Part shown: piece by piece, positions 15,305 to 26,019 of the stretch
Layout: the number at the start of each line of letters is the position of its first letter
Numbering within the stretch: position 1 is the first letter of the stretch
NCBI RefSeq assembly: GCF_007997035.1
Contig: NZ_VOSS01000014.1
Coordinates: forward strand, 62,001-126,000
Length of the DNA stretch: 64,000 nucleotides
From: Ralstonia sp. TCR112
GTDB lineage: Bacteria > Pseudomonadota > Gammaproteobacteria > Burkholderiales > Burkholderiaceae
Direction: 5' to 3'
Made by a program: the position numbers and the translations under genes
Notes under the pieces: generated by a model
Databases searched by the model: none
What the model was told of the DNA's origin: nothing
The model's input: the letters and a program-made list of their open reading frames with translations, nothing else

Positions 15305-17110
15305 TTACTTCTTCTGCCCGCTCGGCAGGCGTTGCAGGCTCTGCACCCGCATCAGGGCCGGACGATCGGCCATCACGCCGTCGTAGAACGAAGCCAGGTC
15401 ACCCTTGAGCGCGGTGCGCGACGCATCGTTCAGATAGATCATGTGGCCCGACGGGTAATTCTTGATCGTCAGGTTCTTCGCCTTCAGCGTCGGGTCGAGC
15501 GGCATTTGCGCCAGCGTCAACTCGGTCTGGTGGAACGGCGTGACGGCGTCGAAATAGCCGCTGGCCTGCAGCACCTTCAGGTCGGGGTTCAGGCTCATCG
15601 TCGAGGCGAGATCGCCGGCGGTGTACAGCGTGTTGCCGCCGCCCTTGTTGGCGCCCGTCGGGTCGATGTGGCTGAAGTCCCAGTTGTTGAACACGGCGTC
15701 GTTCAGGTCCACGAACGACGAGGTCGACGTGTACTTGAGCTGGGTGTTTAGGTAGCTGTTCCACAACACCGTGTACGCGCCGCCGATGTTCGAGATCGAC
15801 GGATCGTTGCTGCCCGAGTTCGGCAGGATGAACGGCGCGATGCCCTGGCCCGTGTAGTTAGCGCGGCCGTCATACTGGCCGATCTGGATGCCCGGGTTGA
15901 GCGTCAGGAAGAACGTGTACGGCGGGTTGTTGTTCTGCGACGGCACGTTGCCCAGCGCCGCCGGATTGCCGAATGTCTGGATCAGCGAGACCGGATCGGT
16001 GCCGATGTACGAACCCATCGTCTGCGCCGTCGACAGGTTCAGGTTCAGGCGCACGTTCACGAAGCCGCCGTCTGCGGCGCTCGGAGCCTGCGCCAGCGGT
16101 GCGAGCGTGTTGTCGGCGTAGTTGCGTGCCAGGGCCATGTAGCTGTCGAGGTCGGTCGGTGCCGGGTTGAGCGTCGTCTTCTTCCAGTAGAAGGCATCTG
16201 CGGCCAGCGTCGGGAAGGTGCCGACGGCCGAGAGCGCATTCGCGTAGTCGAGGATCGACGATTGCAGCGTGATCCCGTTCAGCTCGATGCCATCCTCATG
16301 CAGCACCCACGACAGCACCGCACTGCGCGCCGTGCCATACGACTCGCCGTACAGGAACTTGGGCGAATTCCAGCGCGAGTTCTTCGTCAGGTAACGCTGG
16401 ATGAAGCGGTCGATGGAGCGCGCGTCCTGGTCTGTGCCCCAGAAGTCTTTGTTCTTGGCCGGTGCGATGGCGGCCGAATAACCGGTGCCCACGGGGTTGA
16501 TGAACACGAGATCGGAGCGGTCGAGCAGGCTGTCCGGGTTGTCGGGCAGTTTGTACGGCGCCGGCGGCGTGAAGTTCGGGAACGACGACTGCAGCCGCTT
16601 CGGCCCGAACGAGCCCAGCAGCAGGAACACCGACGACGAGCCCGGGCCGCCGTTATAGAAGAACGTCACCGGACGCGGCTTTGCGGGATCGGGATTGTCC
16701 TGCGTGTACGCCACGTAGAACATCGTCGCGTTCGATTGCGACGTGACCGGGTCGATCGTCGTCAGGTGGCCGGCGGTGGCGGTGTAGGCGATGCTCTTGC
16801 CGCCGATCGTCACGGTGTGGTGCGTGATGGCCGCGCTTTCGCCCGGATCGGCAGCAAGCGCGTCGTTGGGCCCGGTGCCGTAGACGTTCGGGTCGACGTA
16901 AGGCTGGTCGGGCGGCACGGCGGCCGTCACCGGTTGCGTGGTTGCGTTGCCGGCGTTGGTGGCTACGCCGCTGGGGTTGGCCGCGGCGGATGAATCGCCA
17001 CCGCCGCAACCTGCCAGCAGCACCGCGGATAGCGCTGCGGCCGCAAACGATACACCGAGGGTCCGGGACAATCCTGCAAAATCACTGGTCGATAACCTGG
17101 ATTTTTTCAT
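15305..17110 (-). CDS. S10 serine carboxypeptidase-like lipoprotein
   Basis: A 601-residue envelope protein. The ATG at 17110 is chosen; it follows AAAAGG and gives a standard lipoprotein signal with lipobox LLAGC (Cys35), followed by a Gly/Ser/Ala linker. An upstream in-frame start (17146/17149) lies in a palindrome and has no ribosome-binding site. The alpha/beta-hydrolase domain shows the S10 hallmarks FYNGGPGSSS (oxyanion region, about 151-160) and GESYGT with nucleophile Ser257; the C-terminal SGHMIYLND supplies the catalytic His. S10 enzymes release C-terminal residues from peptides, so peptide scavenging in the periplasm is likely. It is unusual mainly in being a lipoprotein. Confidence 0.85.
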   Translation of the reverse strand: MKKSRLSTSDFAGLSRTLGVSFAAAALSAVLLAGCGGGDSSAAANPSGVATNAGNATTQPVTAAVPPDQPYVDPNVYGTGPNDALAADPGESAAITHHTVTIGGKSIAYTATAGHLTTIDPVTSQSNATMFYVAYTQDNPDPAKPRPVTFFYNGGPGSSSVFLLLGSFGPKRLQSSFPNFTPPAPYKLPDNPDSLLDRSDLVFINPVGTGYSAAIAPAKNKDFWGTDQDARSIDRFIQRYLTKNSRWNSPKFLYGESYGTARSAVLSWVLHEDGIELNGITLQSSILDYANALSAVGTFPTLAADAFYWKKTTLNPAPTDLDSYMALARNYADNTLAPLAQAPSAADGGFVNVRLNLNLSTAQTMGSYIGTDPVSLIQTFGNPAALGNVPSQNNNPPYTFFLTLNPGIQIGQYDGRANYTGQGIAPFILPNSGSNDPSISNIGGAYTVLWNSYLNTQLKYTSTSSFVDLNDAVFNNWDFSHIDPTGANKGGGNTLYTAGDLASTMSLNPDLKVLQASGYFDAVTPFHQTELTLAQMPLDPTLKAKNLTIKNYPSGHMIYLNDASRTALKGDLASFYDGVMADRPALMRVQSLQRLPSGQKK

Positions 17111-17146
17111 GGCGATAATGGCCTTTTTCAGGGTGACGAACGCCAT

Positions 17147-17171
17147 CACTTAAAACGTGTGGTTTTAAGTG
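17147..17171. repeat. Perfect 10-bp inverted repeat upstream of the S10 lipoprotein gene
   Basis: CACTTAAAAC (17147-17156) and GTTTTAAGTG (17162-17171) flank a 5-bp spacer, 37 bp before the chosen start codon of the S10 gene. The AT-rich palindrome without a T tail is more like an operator or mRNA leader hairpin than a terminator. The binding factor is unknown. Confidence 0.6.
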
Positions 17172-17716
17172 GGCTCCATATTCGATTTGCGTTTTGTAAT
17201 TTCTCTGCGACGCGAAACGAATATTCTGATTTCCCGCCTTGCCTGCGGAAATGAATGCAATCGGTTTTTGTTTGGTAAAAGAAGCCCCTGAAATCCGATC
17301 GGATTTCAAAAACGGAACGGCTCTGGAGTCAAGCCCGCAGCGCGTTTGCGCAAAGTCTGCAACGGTCCGTGCAAAAGCGTTGGGATGAATGCGGCTACGC
17401 GCCTGATTTAACTCAGGCGCGAATCCGATACGTCCAGCTCTGCGGGTAATGCAATGACGAACGAAAAAGTAGTTCGTAAGGAAACCGTTGTAAAGGGCTC
17501 TTTTTCATTGCGTGCGATGCGCTGTAAAAATGACCATGCCAATACGATGGCGCGTCGCAATAGGTGCGATTAAATACAAACGAGGCATGCCGTTTTTTCT
17601 AAAGTCGGTGCGCCCCTCACGTGTGCCGGATGCCCATCCCGTGTGTGCAGGTGTCCCGCGCGCGCGGATACGGCGCATTACAATGCGCTCCTCAACTTTT
17701 TCCGGAGCACCCCGCA
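17172..17716. other. Long intergenic region with several palindromes
   Basis: About 545 bp without a convincing gene and visibly richer in A+T than its surroundings. It contains a perfect 20-bp palindrome at 17289-17308 (TGAAATCCGA and its complement), a perfect 8-bp stem at 17399-17420 (GCGCCTGA / TCAGGCGC, loop TTTAAC), and a -10-like TACAAT at 17679-17684 that suits the nitroreductase gene. A small RNA or an unrecognised regulatory region is possible. Confidence 0.4.
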
Positions 17717-18304
17717 ATGCCGATGCTTGAACCGTCCGCGCTGGACCAACTGTTCCGCGCAGCCCGTACGCACAACGTGTGGCTGGACAAGCCGGTCGAT
17801 GACGAACTGCTGCACACGTTGTACGACACCGTGAAGTACGGCCCGACCGCCGCCAACAGCACGCCGGCCCGCTTCGTGTTCGTCAAGAGCGCTGCCGCCA
17901 AGGAACGCCTGATTCCGTGCATGTCGGCCGGCAATCAGGAAAAAACCCGCCAGGCGCCCGTGGCCGTGATCGTCGCTTATGACACGCAGTTCCATGAGCA
18001 ACTGCCCAAGCTGTTCCCGCACACCGATGCGCGTTCCTGGTACGCCGGTGACCAGGCCAAGATCAACGCGGCTGCGCTGATGAACGGCTCGCTGCAGGGC
18101 GGCTATCTGGTGCTCGCCGCGCGTGCGCTGGGCCTGGACTGCGGCCCGATGGCCGGCTTCGATGCCGACAAGGTCAACGAGACGTTTTTCCCCGATGGCC
18201 AGTGGAAGGTCAACTTCATCATGAACATCGGCTACGGCGACGCGGAAAAGCTGCACCCGCGCAACCCGCGTCTGTCGTTCGAAGAGGCGTGCAAGATCAT
18301 TTAA
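17717..18304 (+). CDS. Nitroreductase-family protein, malonic semialdehyde reductase (RutE) type
   Basis: A 195-residue FMN-dependent reductase of the nitroreductase fold. The N-terminal [20 protein letters not shown] and [20 protein letters not shown], followed by [20 protein letters not shown] and [20 protein letters not shown], are characteristic of the RutE/HadB group that reduces malonic semialdehyde to 3-hydroxypropionate in pyrimidine breakdown. No other rut gene is present, so a general quinone or nitro reductase role is equally possible. The start at 17717 matches the family N-terminus. A possible -10 TACAAT lies about 33 bp upstream and a terminator follows the gene. Confidence 0.87.
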   Translation: MPMLEPSALDQLFRAARTHNVWLDKPVDDELLHTLYDTVKYGPTAANSTPARFVFVKSAAAKERLIPCMSAGNQEKTRQAPVAVIVAYDTQFHEQLPKLFPHTDARSWYAGDQAKINAAALMNGSLQGGYLVLAARALGLDCGPMAGFDADKVNETFFPDGQWKVNFIMNIGYGDAEKLHPRNPRLSFEEACKII

Positions 18305-18325
18305 GCCACGGTCGGTCACGCAAGG

Positions 18326-18366
18326 AAAACGGGGACGCGCATCGGAAGGTGCGGTCCCCGTTTTTC
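18326..18366 (+). terminator. Bidirectional intrinsic terminator
   Basis: Stem AAAACGGGGAC (18326-18336) / GTCCCCGTTTT (18354-18364), with a T run continuing to 18365, lies between the convergent nitroreductase and nth genes and touches the nth stop codon. Confidence 0.8.
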
Positions 18367-19009
18367 ATTCCTTCGGCGCCGGTGTCTTCGGCCTGAATTC
18401 GCATAGCGGCTCGATGGCGCAATGCCAGCACTCGGGCTTGCGGGCCTTGCACACGTAGCGCCCGTGCAGGATCAGCCAGTGGTGGGCGTCTTGCCGAAAC
18501 TCTTCCGGCACCACCTTCAGCAGCTTCAATTCGACTTCCAGCACGTTCTTGCCCGGTGCCAGCCCCGTGCGATTGGCCACGCGAAAAATGTGCGTGTCGA
18601 CCGCGATTGTCGGCTCTCCAAAGGCCGTGTTCATCACCACGTTGGCTGTCTTGCGGCCCACACCCGGCAGCTCTTCGAGCGCGGCGCGGTCGCGCGGCAC
18701 TTCACCGCCGTATCGGTCGAGCAGGATGCGGCACGTCTGGAGGATGTGCTTGCACTTCGTCCGATACAACCCGATGGTCTTGATGTACTCGGTGATGCCT
18801 TCCTCGCCCAGCGCCAGCAGCTTGGCGGGCGTATTGGCCACCGGAAACAGCTTGCGCGTCGCCTTGTTCACACCCACGTCGGTCGCCTGTGCGGACAGCA
18901 GCACCGCAATCAGCAGCTCGAACGGCGTGGTGTATTCCAGCTCGGTGGTCGGCGTCGGGTTGTTCTCGCGCAGGGTCTCGAAGATGGCGTGGCGCTTGGC
19001 GGGATTCAT
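18365..19009 (-). CDS. nth: Endonuclease III
   Basis: A 214-residue DNA glycosylase/AP lyase that removes oxidised pyrimidines in base-excision repair. It has the helix-hairpin-helix LPGVGRKTANVV with the catalytic Lys, the catalytic Asp in TIAVDTHIFRVANR, and the C-terminal iron-sulfur loop with cysteines spaced C-x6-C-x2-C-x5-C (CKARKPECWHCAIEPLC). Length and start (MNPAKRHAIFETLRENNP) match the E. coli enzyme. It lies 13 bp downstream of rsxB on the same strand, echoing the rsx-nth gene order of gamma-proteobacteria. Confidence 0.97.
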   Translation of the reverse strand: MNPAKRHAIFETLRENNPTPTTELEYTTPFELLIAVLLSAQATDVGVNKATRKLFPVANTPAKLLALGEEGITEYIKTIGLYRTKCKHILQTCRILLDRYGGEVPRDRAALEELPGVGRKTANVVMNTAFGEPTIAVDTHIFRVANRTGLAPGKNVLEVELKLLKVVPEEFRQDAHHWLILHGRYVCKARKPECWHCAIEPLCEFRPKTPAPKE

Positions 19010-19022
19010 CGTCGGGCAGGTT

Positions 19023-19853
19023 TCAGGGTGTGTCTGCGTCGGGCTTGGTGCCGTGTTCGATCTGGCTGGCGATGCGCTTGCGGCGGGCTTCAGCTTCGTC
19101 AATCTGGGCTTGCACGTCCGCCGACACGTTGGTCACGTTGCGTGGACCTTGCCCGCGCGCGGCCATCTCGGCCTGCTTCTGGCGTGCCCGTTCAATCGCG
19201 GCCTGGATGATCGCTTTCTTGCGCGCCTGCGCGGCGAGTTCAGCGTCATCGGCCGGTTGCTCGGCGCTCACCGCTGCGAGTTTGGCCGCGGCCTTGGCGG
19301 CGAGGCGCGCTTCGTTCTCGGCTTGTTCGCGCTTCAGGCGCGCGTTGCGGAAGACGTAGCGGTCCCGTGCGACATCGGCCTGTTCCTGGCTCCAGGCATC
19401 CCAGCCTGTGCGCTCGCCGGTGACTGGGCGCATGTCGATGCAATCGACGGGGCAGGGCGGCACGCAGAGGTCGCAGCCGGTGCACCAGTCTTCGAGCACG
19501 GTATGCATCGCCTTGGGCGCACCGACGATGGCATCGACGGGGCACGCCTGAATGCACAGCGTGCAACCGATGCAGCGCTCCGGGTCGATGACGGCGATGG
19601 CGCGAGGCTGTTCGATGCCGTTGGACGGGTCCAGCGGCAGCAGGTCGCCCGTGCGGCCAAGTGCGTCTGACAGCCGGCGAATACCTTCCGCGCCGCCGGG
19701 TGGGCAACGGTTGGGGAGCGCCTCGCCGCTGGCCATGGCTTCCGCGTAGGGGCGGCAGCCGCTGTAGCCGCACTTGGTGCATTGCGTTTGCGGCAGGAGG
19801 TTTTCGAGCCGGTCGGCCAAGGATGCGGCGGTTGTGGAGACCAAGGAAACCAC
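19023..19853 (-). CDS. rsxB: RsxB/RnfB-like polyferredoxin with extended C-terminus
   Basis: A 276-residue iron-sulfur protein. Residues about 22-50 hold the RnfB 4Fe-4S domain ([16 protein letters not shown], then CPPGG). Residues about 88-140 hold two ferredoxin clusters ([24 protein letters not shown]). Classical RsxB starts with a membrane helix; here it is replaced by a short soluble leader. About 110 extra charged, Ala-rich, coiled-coil-like residues follow the ferredoxin domains. No rsxA, C, D, G or E gene is in the window, so it cannot form a standard Rnf complex locally. It is transcribed with nth and may supply electrons in the cytosol, perhaps to an Fe-S protein or SoxR. That is inference. 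Confidence 0.88.
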   Translation of the reverse strand: MVSLVSTTAASLADRLENLLPQTQCTKCGYSGCRPYAEAMASGEALPNRCPPGGAEGIRRLSDALGRTGDLLPLDPSNGIEQPRAIAVIDPERCIGCTLCIQACPVDAIVGAPKAMHTVLEDWCTGCDLCVPPCPVDCIDMRPVTGERTGWDAWSQEQADVARDRYVFRNARLKREQAENEARLAAKAAAKLAAVSAEQPADDAELAAQARKKAIIQAAIERARQKQAEMAARGQGPRNVTNVSADVQAQIDEAEARRKRIASQIEHGTKPDADTP

Positions 19854-19993
19854 GATGGGACTTGTCGTTTGAATAGCCTGCCATTATCGCCGATTTGGCT
19901 GCGGCGCAAGGCGTGCATGCCCTGAGATCGCACACGGCGGGCATGTCTTGACCCTATGACATAATTCCTGCGTTCTAAACGGACCGAGGTGCC

Positions 19994-20689
19994 ATGCCGT
20001 CTCACCCAGCCGCGCCGCTCGCCGACATCGAAGCGGATGCTCATGGCGAATCCGCCGCACCCCGCACGCGTCGCGACCCCGCCGGCACGCGTCGGCGCAT
20101 CCTTGCTGCGGCCACTGAAGAATTTTCACGCGGCGGCTTTGCCGGTGCCCGCGTCGATGCCATCGCCCGCCGCGCCGAAACCAACGAGCGCATGCTGTAT
20201 TACTACTACGGCAGCAAGGAAAAGCTCTTCCTGACGGTGCTCGAGAACATGTATTTCCGCTTCAAGGAGGCGGAAGAACAGGTGCAGATCGAGTCGTCGG
20301 ATCCGCGTGAGGCGGTCATCCAGCTTGCGCGTTTCGTCTGGGATTTCTATTACGAGAATCCCGAATTCATCCGCCTGCTCAACAGCGAAAACCTGCACGA
20401 GGCGCGGCATCTGAAGACGTCGCCGCACTTGGTGGAGCTGGTCAACCCGGTCATCGACGTGCTGCGCGGCGTGGTGGAGCGCGGCCAGCGCAGCGGCATC
20501 TTCCGTGACGATGTCGATGTGTCGCGCCTGTATCTGACGATCTCGGCGCTGGGCTATTACGTGCTGTCCAACCGTTACACGATCAGCGCTGTGGTCGGCC
20601 GCGACATCGCCTCGGCCGATGAGCACGAAGCCTTCGCGCAACTGCATATCAAGATGCTGCTGGCGTATCTGGACCGGCCCAAGAACTGA
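19994..20689 (+). CDS. TetR/AcrR-family transcriptional regulator
   Basis: A 231-residue dimeric repressor. A disordered N-terminal arm (about 1-32) leads into a TetR helix-turn-helix: TRRRILAAATEEFSRGGFAG, then ARVDAIARRAETNERMLYYY and YGSKEKLFLTVLENMYFRF. The C-terminal ligand domain (RFVWDFYYENPEFIRLLNSE, NPVIDVLRGVVERGQRSGIF) resembles NicS/RutR-like members with a TetR_C domain. The inducer and target are unknown. The gene is divergent from nth-rsxB, which makes rsxB or the gene itself possible targets, and it is followed by a strong terminator. Confidence 0.87.
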   Translation: MPSHPAAPLADIEADAHGESAAPRTRRDPAGTRRRILAAATEEFSRGGFAGARVDAIARRAETNERMLYYYYGSKEKLFLTVLENMYFRFKEAEEQVQIESSDPREAVIQLARFVWDFYYENPEFIRLLNSENLHEARHLKTSPHLVELVNPVIDVLRGVVERGQRSGIFRDDVDVSRLYLTISALGYYVLSNRYTISAVVGRDIASADEHEAFAQLHIKMLLAYLDRPKN

Positions 20690-20714
20690 TCGGCGAACGG
20701 ATCGTCGCCACAAC

Positions 20715-20743
20715 AAAAAAGCCTCGCGGTTGCGAGGCTTTTT
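20715..20743 (+). terminator. Bidirectional intrinsic terminator
   Basis: Stem GCCTCGC / GCGAGGC around 20721-20738, with A6 before and T5 after, lies between the convergent TetR and PHB depolymerase genes. Confidence 0.9.
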
Positions 20744-20759
20744 CTTGAGTGCTTCAGGC

Positions 20760-22031
20760 TCAGGCCACAGCCTTGATGCGTGGAGCATTCTCTTCGTAGC
20801 GGCGGATGAAGTCCCGCAACTGCGGATACACCTGCTCGCGCCAGCGGCGACCCGAAAAGATGCCGTAGTGGCCACACTTGGGCGCCGTCAGGTGCTGCTT
20901 GCGCGCATTCGGGATGCCGGTGCACAGACCATGCGCCGCTTCGGTCTGACCGCTGCCGGAGATGTCGTCCAGCTCGCCTTCAATGGTGAAGAGCGCGGTG
21001 CTCTTGATGTCCTGCGGGCGCACCGGCTTGCCTTCCACCACCCACGTGCCGTTGGCCAAGTGAAATTCCTGGAACACGTCGCGGATGGTCTCGAGGTAGT
21101 ACTCGGCCGCCATGTCCAGCACGGCGTTGTACTCGTCGTAGAAGCGCACGTGGGCTTCAGCGTCTTCCGTGTCGCCCTCGATCAGGTTGAGGTAGTAGTC
21201 GTAGTGCGACGACAGGTGGCGGTCCGGATTCATCGCCACGAAGCCGGCGTGCTGCAGGAAGCCCGGGTACACCTTGCGGCCGTGGCCCGGATAGTTCGCC
21301 GGTACCGTGTAGATCACGTTGTTCTCGAACCAGCTGTGCGACTTGTTGGTCGCCAGCGAATTGACGGCGGTCGGGCTCTTACGGGCGTCGATCGGGCCGC
21401 CCATCATGGTCATGGTGCGCGGCGTCTTCTCGCCGTCCGAGGCCATCAAGGAGATGGCGGCCAGCACGGGCACGGTCGGCTGGCACACCGAGATCACGTG
21501 CAGCTTGTCGGCGCCAATGTGATTGATGAACTCGCGGATGTAGTTGATGTAGTCCGACAGGTGGAAGGCGCCTTGCTCGGTCGGCACCATGCGAGCGTCG
21601 ATCCAGTCGGTCACGTAGACCTTGTGATCCTGCAGCAGCGTGCGCACGGTGTCGCGCAGCAGCGTCGAGTGGTGGCCCGACAACGGGGCGCACACCAGGA
21701 CGATCGGCTCGTCCTTGAGCAGCTTGATGGTCTCGGCGTCGTCGGCGTAGCGCTTGAAGCGGATCAGGCGGCAGAACGGCTTCTCGATGATGGTCTGCTC
21801 GACGATCGGAATGTCGCGGCCGTTGGACTTGACGGAGCGGATGCCGAATTCCGGCTTCTCGTACTCCTTGCCCAGGCGATACAGCAGCTCGTAGCCCGCG
21901 GCGTAGCGTTGCGCGCCGGGCATCAGGGACAGCGGGCTCAGGGGGTTTGTGAAGGTCTTGGCGGTCGCCTGGGCCCAAGCCGTCATGGGGCTGAGCAGGG
22001 CGCGCTGGAATTCGTGAAGCTGGTAAAGCAT
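20760..22031 (-). CDS. phaZ: Intracellular poly(3-hydroxybutyrate) depolymerase PhaZ
   Basis: A 423-residue enzyme that mobilises intracellular PHB granules. It starts MLYQLHEFQRALLSPMTAWA as in the short-chain intracellular depolymerases. The nucleophile is a cysteine instead of serine: HVISVCQPTVPVL places it at Cys183. Asp355 (EGELDDISG) and His388 (PKCGHYG) complete the triad, at the positions known for the Ralstonia eutropha PhaZ1. There is no signal peptide, as expected for a granule enzyme. It is transcribed alone, ending at a shared terminator with the TetR gene. Carbon-storage metabolism is thus expected in this organism. Confidence 0.95.
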   Translation of the reverse strand: MLYQLHEFQRALLSPMTAWAQATAKTFTNPLSPLSLMPGAQRYAAGYELLYRLGKEYEKPEFGIRSVKSNGRDIPIVEQTIIEKPFCRLIRFKRYADDAETIKLLKDEPIVLVCAPLSGHHSTLLRDTVRTLLQDHKVYVTDWIDARMVPTEQGAFHLSDYINYIREFINHIGADKLHVISVCQPTVPVLAAISLMASDGEKTPRTMTMMGGPIDARKSPTAVNSLATNKSHSWFENNVIYTVPANYPGHGRKVYPGFLQHAGFVAMNPDRHLSSHYDYYLNLIEGDTEDAEAHVRFYDEYNAVLDMAAEYYLETIRDVFQEFHLANGTWVVEGKPVRPQDIKSTALFTIEGELDDISGSGQTEAAHGLCTGIPNARKQHLTAPKCGHYGIFSGRRWREQVYPQLRDFIRRYEENAPRIKAVA

Positions 22032-22172
22032 GGCTGGACCGGTCTCTGGTGGCGAAGGCGACGCGAATGATTATGCACCTGGGTGCACGTTACTGCGATG
22101 CAGCATAAACCCTGATAACAGAATGTGGCATCGCTTGTATGATGCGCCCGTGTCAGTCTAGTCCGATGCAGC

Positions 22173-22205
22173 AAAAAAGCGGCCGAAGCCGCTTTTCTTT
22201 TTGCA
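22173..22205 (-). terminator. Intrinsic terminator downstream of the aminotransferase gene
   Basis: Stem AAAAGCGGC / GCCGCTTTT with a CGAA loop and a T6 tail on the minus strand lies 35-60 bp after the aminotransferase stop codon. Confidence 0.8.
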
Positions 22206-22236
22206 ATTGCACCTGAGGCGTGACGCCTACAGCACC

Positions 22237-23432
22237 TTACAGAACATCAGCGATGGCGTTCACCACAGCGTCGATGTTGTGCGTATTCAGCGCGGCCACG
22301 CAGATGCGGCCCGTCGACACGGCGTAGATGCCGTGCTCGGTACGCAGGCGATCCACTTGCGCGGAGGTCAGGCCCGAGTACGAGAACATGCCGCGTTGCG
22401 CCTTCACGAACGAGAAATCGGTCTTCACGCCCTTGGCGGCCAGCTTGTCGACCAGCGCGTTGCGCATCGACTTGATGCGGTCGCGCATTTCGCCCAGTTC
22501 CTGTTCCCACATCGCGCGCAGCTCGGGGCTCGTCAGCACGCTGGCGACGATCGTGCGCCGTGGGTCGGCGGGTTCGAGTAGTTCGTGCGGATCACGCGCT
22601 TGACTTGCGACAGCACGCGGGTGGCTTCGTCCTTGCTGGTCGTCACGATCGACAGCGCGCCGACGCGCTCGCCGTACAGCGAGAACGACTTCGAGAACGA
22701 GCTGGAGACGAAGAACGGCAGGCCGGATTCGGCAAACAGACGCACCGCCAGGCCGTCTTGCTGGATGCCGTCGGCAAAGCCTTGGTAGGCCATGTCGAGG
22801 AACGGGATCAGGTTCTTGGCCTTGATGACTTCCACGACCTGCTTCCACTGCTCGGTGGTCATGTCCACGCCGGTCGGGTTGTGGCAGCAGGCGTGCAGCA
22901 CGACGATCGTGTTCGGCGCGTAGCTGTTCAGCGAATCCATCATGCCGGCGAAGTTCAGGCCGTGCGACGGGGCATCGTAGTACGCATAGTTGACGACTTC
23001 GAAGCCGGCCGACTCGAACAGCGCGCGGTGGTTTTCCCAGCTCGGGTCGGAAATCGCGACCTTGGCGTTCGGGTACAGACGCTTGAGGAAGTCGGCGCCG
23101 ATCTTCAGTGCGCCGGTGCCGCCCAGGGCTTGCGCGGTGACCACACGGCCTTCGGTGATGAGCGGCGACTCAGCGCCGAACAGCAGTTTCTGCACGGCCT
23201 GGTCGTAGGCGGCAATGCCTTCGATCGGCAGGTAGCCGCGCGGGGCAGCGGCAGCCAGGCGGGCCTTTTCGGCTTCCTGTACGGCGCGCAGCACCGGAAT
23301 TTTCCCTTCGTCGGTGAAGTACACGCCCACGCCCAGATTCACTTTGGTGCTGCGGGTATCGGCGTTGAAAGCTTCATTCAGGCCCAGGATGGGGTCGCGC
23401 GGGGCCAGTTCGACGGCAGAGAAAAGCGACAT
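22237..23432 (-). pseudogene. Aromatic/aspartate aminotransferase, single-base frameshift (probably a sequence error)
   Basis: The product would be a 398-residue fold-type I aminotransferase (TyrB/AspC group) that transfers amino groups between aspartate or aromatic amino acids and 2-oxoglutarate. The N-terminal frame (22533-23432) runs from MSLFSAVELAPRDPILGLNE through CCHNPTGVD and the PLP-binding SSFSKSFSLYGERVG (Lys248) to residue 292. There it ends in an unrelated tail after SNPPTHG. The expected continuation GTIVASVLTSPELRAMWEQE is read in the next frame to the stop at 22237. One G is missing from GGCGGC at about 22555-22558. All catalytic residues are otherwise intact, so a consensus error is more likely than decay. 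Confidence 0.9.
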
Positions 23433-23768
23433 GAGATGTCTCGATCGGTTGGTTCGGAATTCGGTGGGATCTTGCAGGCGGTGCGGCGCGGACTCCGGGG
23501 CGGCTCGCCCGGCGCCAGATGTACAACGAGGCGCGCACGAAGACGGATTGTACCGAATACACGCTCTAATCGCCCGAAAAATCCTTGCAGAACAGGCGCC
23601 TAAAGCGTTTCAACGGCCGGTACAGATCTGCGGGCCCGGTCGTCCAAACGATTGCCCGGGCCGCACGCTACACTAGACGATTGGTTGCAATTGCCGCTGC
23701 CGTCCTCATTTGCTAAGGGCGTGCGAGTCACTTTGTCGACTTTCTGCGCTGCCATCCTGCCCCCCGCC
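23433..23768. other. Divergent intergenic region between aminotransferase and uvrB
   Basis: This 336-bp gap must hold both promoters. The frame in front of uvrB stays open back to 23652 but shows no family similarity and has no better ribosome-binding site. I looked for a LexA-type CTG-N10-CAG box for uvrB and saw none that is convincing. Nothing else stands out. Confidence 0.4.
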
Positions 23769-25859
<2,091 letters not shown>

Positions 25860-25878
25860 ATCGCGCGGCCTCCGCTTG

Positions 25879-25912
25879 AAACCCCGCCACCTCGTTGCAG
25901 GTGGCAGGGGTT
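25879..25912 (+). terminator. G+C-rich hairpin after uvrB, weak terminator candidate
   Basis: Arms AACCCCGCCACCT and AGGTGGCAGGGGTT pair with one bulge around a short loop 20 bp after the uvrB stop. No T tract follows, so termination would need Rho or be inefficient. Confidence 0.4.
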
Positions 25913-26019
25913 GCTGTTGACATCATTTCAGATCAAATTCGGGCCGTGCGCGTCGCCTGACCGGGGAGCCGGCACCTGCTGCAGCGCTTGCTGCACGCGT
26001 CTGCCATCAAGGGAGTTCG

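Noticed and set aside
13815-15386. Plus-strand frame running across DUF1841 and the EamA gene
   Set aside because: It conflicts with two supported genes and changes composition midway; it is a shadow frame.
20619-22070. Long plus-strand frame opposite phaZ
   Set aside because: phaZ on the minus strand has its full catalytic triad at the known positions; the opposite frame is composition-driven.
23433-23768. LexA (SOS) box upstream of uvrB
   Set aside because: I looked for a CTG-N10-CAG type palindrome and found no convincing match.
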